Shown here piece after piece: positions 1-3,805 of a DNA stretch of 7,233 nucleotides. The translations under genes were made by a program, and so were the position numbers. This DNA comes from Desulfobacteraceae bacterium. GTDB lineage: Bacteria; Desulfobacterota; Desulfobacteria; Desulfobacterales; Desulfosalsimonadaceae. A model generated the notes under the pieces. That model ran no database searches and was not told the DNA's origin. It saw nothing but the letters and a program-made list of their open reading frames with translations. Location: the NCBI GenBank assembly GCA_007131845.1, contig SLPT01000346.1:1-7233 (forward strand), in the 5' to 3' direction. The stretch's first letter is position 1; every line of letters starts with the position of its first letter.

Positions 1-219
1 AGAAAACCCGACAGGGCCTGATCCGGGATCTGGTTTGGATTTGGGTTCGGGCCCGGGTTCAGGCCTGAGTACGGCAGAAGGCTCAATTGCCGAATCATCG
101 GAGGCTGCGTGGGAAGCTGCACGGGAAGCTGAGCATCCGAGGCCTGCGGTATCTGTTCCGGTTTTTTGCTGCGCGGCAGCCGGGCGGCAGTTTCCTGTCT
201 GTTTATTGTTTTCCGTCAT
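1..219 (-). CDS. Partial ORF overlapping the 3' end of arsR; unknown, Pro-rich N-terminus
   Basis: An ATG at 219-217 lies inside the last codons of the arsR-like gene, in another frame, overlapping it by 17 nt. The frame stays open for 73 codons to the left edge. The visible protein starts MTENNKQTGNCRPAAAQQ, continues as an Ala/Ser-rich stretch, and then becomes dipeptide-like (EPGPEPKSKPDPGSGP, about residues 54-69). No domain is visible. A start overlapping the stop of the upstream gene suggests translational coupling and one operon with the regulator. Genes in this position after ArsR regulators are often arsenite or metal exporters, methyltransferases or reductases, but nothing in the 73 residues identifies which. 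The Shine-Dalgarno match is poor (AGG directly against the ATG), and the hexamer-based composition could instead be non-coding repeat. Moderate to low confidence that it is translated. Confidence 0.4.
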   Translation of the reverse strand, partial: MTENNKQTGNCRPAAAQQKTGTDTAGLGCSASRAASHAASDDSAIEPSAVLRPEPGPEPKSKPDPGSGPVGFS

Positions 220-568
220 CCTGATCGCTTTCAGTGAAATCTTCAATGGTTTTCTGAAACGCAGCAAACAGCTCCCGGTTAACGCAGTAGCATGAACGGT
301 TGCCGTCGACGGTTCCTTCCACGAGTCCGCTTTCCTTCAGAATCTTGAGATGCTGGCTGACCGTGGACTGGGCAAGCGGAAGAATCTCTACGATCCGCCC
401 GCAGATGCAGTTGTCCACCGCAAGCAGGTGCCGGATAATCTTCACTCGCGCGGGATGACCGAGGGCCCTGCAGATGCGGGCAAAAGTCCCGTCATCAAGG
501 AAGCCCGCCGCCCCGGTGCGGTCATGAATTTCAGGTTTTCGTGTTTGTCCGGCGTTTCGGGTATGCAT
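203..568 (-). CDS. ArsR/SmtB-family winged-helix metalloregulator
   Basis: The 121-aa product is the usual size for ArsR/SmtB repressors, dimeric winged-helix proteins that leave their operator when they bind a metal or metalloid. Residues 29-48 (FARICRALGHPARVKIIRHL) are the typical first helices. Residues 64-83 (PLAQSTVSQHLKILKESGLV) are the recognition helix-turn-helix, and residues 84-96 form the wing (GTVDGNRSCYCVN). Candidate sensing thiols are C54 and C56 (CIC, close to the ArsR alpha-C CVC motif position) and C93 and C95 (CYC, in the wing). C33 is a fifth cysteine. The ATG at 568-566 is preceded by AGGA at an 11-nt spacing, which is long but usable. The gene diverges from the ABC operon and its 3' end overlaps the partial ORF at the left edge. 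A promoter with an overlapping inverted repeat lies just upstream. The family assignment is secure. The inducer (As(III), Sb(III), Cd or another thiophilic ion) is inferred from the cysteines, and the symbol arsR is withheld because no ars gene can be identified beside it. Confidence 0.9.
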   Translation of the reverse strand: MHTRNAGQTRKPEIHDRTGAAGFLDDGTFARICRALGHPARVKIIRHLLAVDNCICGRIVEILPLAQSTVSQHLKILKESGLVEGTVDGNRSCYCVNRELFAAFQKTIEDFTESDQDDGKQ

Positions 569-594
569 GAGTGTGCGTTTCCTGCCTTGAATCG

Positions 595-616
595 TTTATC
601 GTCGATGTACGATAAA
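595..616. promoter_or_regulatory. Candidate ArsR operator (inverted repeat)
   Basis: TTTATCGT (595-602) and ACGATAAA (609-616) form a perfect 8-bp inverted repeat separated by 6 bp. Its centre is about 37 bp upstream of the ATG and it covers the predicted -10 element, so a bound dimer would block RNA polymerase. AT-rich imperfect palindromes over the promoter are the normal operator form for ArsR/SmtB proteins. Binding by this particular protein is inferred from position. Confidence 0.6.
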
Positions 617-632
617 TCAGGAACTGTGTCAA
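604..632 (-). promoter_or_regulatory. Predicted sigma-70 promoter of the ArsR-family gene
   Basis: On the minus strand a perfect TTGACA (632-627) is followed after 17 nt by TACATC (609-604), a weak 3/6 match to TATAAT. Transcription would start near 597, giving a leader of about 30 nt before the ATG at 568. The perfect -35, exact spacing and overlap with the inverted repeat support it; the poor -10 is the weak point. Confidence 0.55.
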
Positions 633-660
633 GGATAAAATCAGACCAGCCAGGGCCAGG

Positions 661-700
661 GCATTCATGGCGTTGACGCCTCCAATTGGACCGTGAATGT
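661..700. repeat. Nested inverted repeat with internal palindrome
   Basis: GCATTCATGG (661-670) can pair with CCGTGAATGT (691-700) over 10 positions including two G-T wobbles. The enclosed 20 nt contain the perfect palindrome TCCAATTGGA (681-690), and GGCGTTGACGCC at 669-680 is a competing short hairpin. No U-tract follows directly (eight Ts come only at about 725-732), so it is not a standard terminator. It may be a protein-binding site, a repeat end or chance. Confidence 0.35.
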
Positions 701-705
701 GATTG

Positions 706-726
706 TTTCGAAATCGGAATCGGAAT
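706..726. repeat. Short hexamer repeat (AATCGG x2 with flanking partial units)
   Basis: TTTCGA at 706-711 is followed by AATCGG twice (712-723) and AAT. These are variants of the unit that makes up the long microsatellite at 935-1030, but read in the opposite orientation (ATCGGA on plus here; ATCGGG and ATCGAA on minus there). A run of eight Ts follows. It is short, and is meaningful mainly because of the longer array 210 bp away. Confidence 0.5.
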
Positions 727-934
727 TTTTTTGAGACCTCCCCTTTCGCCGTCGGATCGAGACTTTTTGCGGGTTCGTCAATAACTAATGCCCGAACGAA
801 AACCTGAAATTTCCGTCAGGGTCAAGATGGCAAAAATAATTTCAAGGATTACATTTAAGCCGGGCGCAGAGATTGGCGAAAAGGCGGTTTTCGTGCTGGA
901 ATTGATTACGCCATTGCTTATCCATGCCTGCGGT

Positions 935-1030
935 TTCGATCCCGATCCCGATCCCGATCCCGATCCCGATCCCGATTTCGATTTCGATTTCGAGTTCGAG
1001 TTCGAGTTCGAGTTCGAGTTCGAGTTCGAG
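935..1030. repeat. Hexanucleotide microsatellite, 16 units (YYCGAK)
   Basis: This is an uninterrupted 96-bp array of 6-bp units in three homogeneous blocks: one TTCGAT (935-940), CCCGAT x6 (941-976), TTCGAT x2 (977-988) and TTCGAG x7 (989-1030). All units fit YYCGAK and there is no frame slip between blocks. It reads as (DP)n(DF)n(EF)n on plus, or as alternating dipeptides such as GS/KS/NS or GI/EI/EL on minus. No frame has a recognisable protein around it, so I treat it as non-coding. The block pattern indicates local expansion of point-mutated units, as in replication slippage. Confidence 0.95.
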
Positions 1031-1103
1031 TTTTGGGGTTTTGGAGGCACTGCGGTGTTGGGGGAAACTTACATACAACAACCTACCCACCCGATGAAAA
1101 ACA

Positions 1104-1124
1104 ACTGCGCAACTTTTGCGCAGT
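1104..1124. promoter_or_regulatory. Perfect 9-bp inverted repeat, possible activator site or leftward terminator
   Basis: ACTGCGCAA (1104-1112) and TTGCGCAGT (1116-1124) are a perfect inverted repeat around a 3-nt centre. Dyads with TTGCGC-type arms of this length resemble upstream sites for NtrC-family activators. This one lies about 250 bp upstream of the predicted start of the ABC operon, whose promoter has a -24/-12 match. Read on the minus strand the dyad is followed by TGTTTTT, so it could also act as a terminator for leftward transcription, although no minus-strand gene is seen to its right before 3806. The dyad is certain; its role is not. Confidence 0.5.
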
Positions 1125-1335
1125 GATGTAAAGAAATTATACAGTATCCCCACCAGCACACTATACAATTCACAAGACAAAACCGTCCATTTTCAGGACA
1201 CTCCGGTCACGCATTTATACGCCGCAACAATGTCGGCAAAGAAAAGCTGCATGTCAACCCTGATGCACTCGTAAAAAGTCGCGGCCTGACGCCAAATTAA
1301 TCACCTATGTGCCTTTTTCATCTTCTGCCAGCAAC

Positions 1336-1357
1336 CCGGCACAGAAATTGCTATAAT
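1336..1357 (+). promoter_or_regulatory. Operon promoter: overlapping -24/-12 and extended -10 elements
   Basis: CCGGCACAGAAATTGCT (1336-1352) matches the sigma-54 consensus YTGGCACGRNNNTTGCW at all but two positions, with the essential GG (1338-1339) and GC (1350-1351) correctly 12 bp apart. TGCTATAAT (1349-1357) is a perfect extended -10 for the main sigma factor; no good -35 accompanies it. Both predict a start near 1363-1364, about 40 nt before the ATG at 1403. The two readings cannot be separated from sequence. The palindrome upstream favours sigma-54, while the perfect TGnTATAAT favours sigma-70. A promoter here is likely in either case. Confidence 0.65.
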
Positions 1358-1402
1358 TAATATGTTTAAAATCAAAATGAAACCACTACGGAGAAACCGA
1401 AT

Positions 1403-1783
1403 ATGAACCCTTTTCGAATCTGTTTTGTCATTTTACTGCCGGCCCTTCTGATCAGCTTTGCTGCATGCTCCGGGGGAGAAACCCTGGGCGAAGGGGTTGA
1501 TGCCGATGCACCAAAAGTCAGCATCCGGGAAGCGATCACCGACCCGGAACTGCGCCGGGGACAGATCACGCTCGAAGGAACCATTGTCTCCATCTGCCCG
1601 TCCCGGGGATGCTGGCTTTACCTGAGAGACGATACCGGCCAGATCGTGGTGGACCTGGCGCCAAACGATATGGCCATCCCCCGGGAAAACCGCTCGCCCG
1701 GGGCTAAAACCCGCGTAAGCGGAATGCTTCAGGAAAAAAACGGACAGGTCATCCTGGAAGCAACCGGCGTGGAGGTATACTGA
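1403..1783 (+). CDS. Small OB-fold lipoprotein with CxxxxCW motif (ABC operon gene 1)
   Basis: The 126-aa product has a lipoprotein signal: basic R5, a hydrophobic core (residues 7-20), and a lipobox-like FAAC with the lipidated cysteine at C22. Phe at -3 is atypical but tolerated. The mature part, about 100 residues, looks like one OB-fold beta-barrel: strand-like segments ITLEGTIVSIC, CWLYLRDDTG, QIVVDLAP, KTRVSGML and VILEATGVEV. The motif CPSRGCW (residues 65-71) puts two cysteines in the first hairpin. I recall similar CxxxGCW motifs in DUF4920-like periplasmic OB proteins, so this family link is tentative. It should sit on the periplasmic face of a membrane. The ATG at 1403 has GGAG at 1390-1393, a 9-nt spacing. 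The stop is 1 nt from the permease start, and the permease ribosome site lies inside this gene, so the two are almost certainly co-translated. A role as the external partner of the ABC transporter is inferred from the operon. A metal-binding or disulfide role for C65/C70 is speculative. Confidence 0.8.
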   Translation: MNPFRICFVILLPALLISFAACSGGETLGEGVDADAPKVSIREAITDPELRRGQITLEGTIVSICPSRGCWLYLRDDTGQIVVDLAPNDMAIPRENRSPGAKTRVSGMLQEKNGQVILEATGVEVY

Positions 1784-1787
1784 AGTG
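1771..1787 (+). promoter_or_regulatory. Ribosome binding site fixing a GTG start for the permease
   Basis: GGAGG at 1771-1775, inside the last codons of the lipoprotein gene, is 9 nt from the GTG at 1785-1787. This strong site, together with the FtsX-family N-terminus (MGFLKLSLKNIARNRTR) that begins exactly there, decides the start in favour of GTG. Confidence 0.8.
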
Positions 1788-3062
1788 GGTTTTCTCAAAC
1801 TGTCTCTTAAAAACATCGCCAGAAACCGCACCCGGAATTTGATCACGCTGACCAGCATTCTCATCGCGGTAGGCGTTTTGTTTTCCGTGGTCTCCTATGA
1901 CCGTGGTTTTTCCCGCTCGCTTGAGCGCGAGATGCGCCGCACGGGTGTCCACGTGACCGTGGTTCCCACCGGGTGCCCGCACGAGGCGGCAACCCTGCTG
2001 CTGCACGGCGGGGTCGTCCCCGACCGCCTCGACAGAGAAACTGTCGCGGGCATCAAAGATCATGTGGGCGACCGGGCAGAGGGTTACTACCCCATGCTTC
2101 TGGCCCAGGCCCATGACCCCCGGCGGGAGCGGCTCGATTTGGTATACGGCATGCCGGGCGATCGAATGGCCGATATCAAGCCCCAGTGGCGGCTTGCAGC
2201 AGGCGCCTTCCCGGAAGACGATGAAACGATCATCATCGGCAGCAATGTGGCCGACCGGGATGATTTAGCGGTTGGCGACAGCATTGCTTACCGGACAATG
2301 GCCGGTGTACCGGCGGACGCCGGACATGGAATACCCGCGGCCCCGGAATCAGGGATGTTGGAAGAAAACCTGGAAGGGACGTCCCGGAATAACAACGGGG
2401 ATTTTCTCCGGACGTTTGAGATATCCGGGATCCTTCGCACAACGGGAACCCAGGATGATGATGCGGTCTTTGTCCCGCTTTCCGTTACCCGGGCCATACT
2501 GGGAGATGCCGAGGGAATCACCGCACTGGGGATCCGACTGGAACATCCCGGCGCCGCCACCCGGGTCATCCGGGACATCGAACGCGGCTTTGCAGGGGTC
2601 CAGGCGGTGACGGCGGACGACCTGCTCGAGACCGTGGCGGGCGTGGTTCAGTCCGCACGGGTATTGAGCTTTTCCATGGTGATCCTGGTGGCCGTGGTCA
2701 GCGGGAGCGGCGTGCTCAACTCCATCCTGATGACCGTTTTTGAACGCACCCGGGAAATCGGGACCATGCGTTCCCTTGGCGCTTCGCGCCTGGATATCTT
2801 CCGCCTGACCATGAACGAAGCACTGGTTCTTACCTTTATCGGAGGGATTGCGGGGATATTGCTCGCCACATTGGGCGCACCGGTCATCGAGTCGTTCGTC
2901 CGGGGATTTCTGCCGTATGTCCCCGAAGGCAGAAACATCGTGTTCGACCCGCTGATTGCCCTGGGCAGCCTGCTTTTTTCCATGGTCATCGGCGTGCTTG
3001 CCGGCCTGTACCCGGCCTGGCGGGCCTCCGGGATAACCCCTATCGAAGCAATCAGGAACTGA
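1785..3062 (+). CDS. FtsX/MacB-type ABC transporter permease (type VII)
   Basis: The 425-aa product has the four-helix topology of the MacB/LolC/LolE/FtsX superfamily. An N-terminal amphipathic stretch with KNIARNRTRN is followed by TM1 (about 19-38), a large periplasmic domain (about 45-290), TM2 (293-317), TM3 (346-368) and TM4 (388-410). The cytoplasmic loop ERTREIGTMRSLGAS (320-334), which contacts the ATPase, and the C-terminal YPAWRASGITPIEAIRN are hallmark motifs. Such permeases pass ATP-driven conformational change to the periplasm instead of moving substrate through a membrane channel. C64, in TGCPHEAATLL near the start of the periplasmic domain, is the only cysteine I see, and with H66 and E67 it could bind a metal. 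Residues about 173-207 are a Gly/Pro/Asn-rich insert without clear structure. The gene is 1 nt after the lipoprotein gene and 2 nt before the ATPase gene. The superfamily is secure; the substrate is unknown. Exclusion of macB itself is based on the separate ATPase and absent MacA. Confidence 0.92.
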   Translation: MGFLKLSLKNIARNRTRNLITLTSILIAVGVLFSVVSYDRGFSRSLEREMRRTGVHVTVVPTGCPHEAATLLLHGGVVPDRLDRETVAGIKDHVGDRAEGYYPMLLAQAHDPRRERLDLVYGMPGDRMADIKPQWRLAAGAFPEDDETIIIGSNVADRDDLAVGDSIAYRTMAGVPADAGHGIPAAPESGMLEENLEGTSRNNNGDFLRTFEISGILRTTGTQDDDAVFVPLSVTRAILGDAEGITALGIRLEHPGAATRVIRDIERGFAGVQAVTADDLLETVAGVVQSARVLSFSMVILVAVVSGSGVLNSILMTVFERTREIGTMRSLGASRLDIFRLTMNEALVLTFIGGIAGILLATLGAPVIESFVRGFLPYVPEGRNIVFDPLIALGSLLFSMVIGVLAGLYPAWRASGITPIEAIRN

Positions 3063-3064
3063 TC

Positions 3065-3745
3065 ATGTCCGTATTGATACAAACCCGGAACCTCGAAAAA
3101 GTCTATCACCGCGGTGGCGAAGCGGTGCATGCCCTGCGGGGCGTGGAACTGGAATTTCATAAGGAAACGTTCGCCACCATCGTGGGGCCGTCCGGATCCG
3201 GCAAAACCACGCTCCTGCATATCATGGGATGCCTGGACCGGCCCAGCGGCGGCACCGTGGAAATCGATGGAATATCGCTTTCCGAAATATCCGGATCCGA
3301 GCAGGACCGCATCCGGAGAAACATGATCGGCTTCGTATTCCAGGAATTTCACCTGATCCCGTCGCTTTCCGTGGCCGACAACATCCTGCTTCCCCTGCTG
3401 TTCAGCCGGAAGAAGCCCGAGCCCGGATACCTGGATCATCTCATGGAAACCGTGGGCATCGTGCACAGGAAAGACCACCGCCCCAACCAGCTAAGCGGCG
3501 GGGAGATGCAGCGGGCCGCCGTGGCCCGGGCTTTGATCAACCGGCCGCAGGTCCTTCTGGCGGACGAGCCGTCCGGCAACCTGGACACGGACAATTCCAT
3601 CCGGATTTTCGAACTGCTGAGTAGCCTGAAGCAGGAAGGAATTACCGTAATCGTGGTGACCCACAACATGGAACTGGCCCGAATGGCCGATCGGCAGGTG
3701 CACTTCCGGGACGGGCGGTTAGCAGACGAGCCGGGCCGGTGCTAG
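3065..3745 (+). CDS. ABC transporter ATPase, LolD/MacB-type
   Basis: The 226-aa product is a complete nucleotide-binding subunit of the length usual for LolD-like ATPases. Motifs in order: Walker A GPSGSGKTT (41-49), Q-loop glutamine in FVFQEF (Q93), signature LSGGE (143-147) within LSGGEMQRAAVARAL, Walker B VLLADE (163-168) with catalytic E168, D-loop SGNLD (170-174) and switch histidine H200 in VVTHN. All catalytic residues are present, so it should be an active ATPase acting as a dimer under two copies of the permease. The N-terminus VLIQTRNLEKVYHRGGEAVHALRGV is typical of the MacB/LolD group. The ATG at 3065 is 2 nt after the permease stop and preceded by AGGA at 3054-3057. It is the last gene of the operon, and the next gene is convergent. 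LolD proper is unlikely because the partner permease lacks LolC/E operon context; the transported or actuated substrate is not evident. Confidence 0.95.
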   Translation: MSVLIQTRNLEKVYHRGGEAVHALRGVELEFHKETFATIVGPSGSGKTTLLHIMGCLDRPSGGTVEIDGISLSEISGSEQDRIRRNMIGFVFQEFHLIPSLSVADNILLPLLFSRKKPEPGYLDHLMETVGIVHRKDHRPNQLSGGEMQRAAVARALINRPQVLLADEPSGNLDTDNSIRIFELLSSLKQEGITVIVVTHNMELARMADRQVHFRDGRLADEPGRC

Positions 3746-3802
3746 CACTGCACGGCCGGTCTGAAGCTTCACAAAGCCCCCGACACTTGAATTCATCGGG
3801 AT
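3734..3802. other. Convergent intergenic region with weak hairpins, no clear terminator
   Basis: The operon and the activase gene converge with 60 bp between stop codons. GGCCGGTGC (3734-3742) can pair with GCACGGCC (3750-3757) with one bulged G, so the first hairpin overlaps the ATPase stop. CCCGA and TCGGG at about 3780-3800 form a second, 5-bp stem with an 11-nt loop. Neither is followed by a T-tract in either direction. They could stop transcription with the help of Rho, but cannot be called intrinsic terminators. Confidence 0.3.
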
Positions 3803-3805
3803 TGA

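Larger units (their letters stand above)
761..1280. mobile_element. Candidate miniature non-coding element with inverted ends
   Basis: The left end, 761-780, reads GACTTTTTGCGGGTTCGTCA. The right end, 1261-1280, read on the minus strand, is GACTTTTTACGAGTGCATCA. They agree at 16 of 20 positions, including the first eight, and three of the four differences are transitions. The roughly 520 bp between them hold no transposase or other gene but do contain the hexamer microsatellite and the palindrome at 1104-1124. Imperfect terminal inverted repeats around a gene-free segment are what a MITE-like or dispersed intergenic repeat would show. I see no convincing target-site duplication, so an alternative is two independent copies of a short dispersed repeat in opposite orientation. 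I have an unverified recollection that the ACTCGTAAAAAGTC core recurs between genes in delta-proteobacterial genomes. Confidence 0.4.
569..1402. other. Divergent intergenic region, 834 bp, no credible gene
   Basis: This is the region between the minus-strand regulator and the plus-strand lipoprotein gene. Frames open here are low-complexity products of the hexamer repeat and show no recognisable domain. Listed separately are the regulator promoter/operator, a nested inverted repeat, a candidate element with inverted ends, short and long hexamer repeats, a palindrome, and the operon promoter. I see nothing further in 782-934 or 1125-1260. The AT-rich part from about 1060 to 1400 contrasts with the GC-rich genes on both sides. 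Confidence 0.7.

Noticed and set aside
35..295. Plus-strand 86-codon frame antisense to the arsR 3' end
   Set aside because: It overlaps the opposite-strand regulator and its downstream ORF, has a repetitive Gly/Ser/Ala-rich N-terminus from the hexamer repeat and shows no domain.
350..676. Plus-strand 108-codon frame opposite the regulator gene
   Set aside because: It is antisense to a clear ArsR-family gene and extends into its promoter; the composition is that of a shadow frame.
725..732. Terminator at the T8 run
   Set aside because: No GC-rich stem lies directly before it; the nearest inverted repeat ends 25 bp upstream.
935..1030. CRISPR-like array
   Set aside because: The units are 6 bp and directly adjacent with no spacers, so this is a microsatellite.
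778..1180. Three overlapping open frames across the microsatellite (plus 788-1126; minus 778-1050 and 842-1180)
   Set aside because: They are open only because the 6-bp repeat cannot create stops in any frame. Their products are dipeptide runs (DP/DF/EF, NS/KS/GS, EL/EI/GI) flanked by sequence without any recognisable domain and without good ribosome sites.
2648..3478. Minus-strand 276-codon frame opposite the permease and ATPase genes
   Set aside because: It is antisense to two genes with complete hallmark motifs; GC-rich codon bias on one strand commonly opens the opposite frame.
3734..3757. Intrinsic terminator after the ATPase gene
   Set aside because: The stem is bulged, overlaps the stop codon and is followed by no T-tract on either strand; it is noted only as a weak hairpin.
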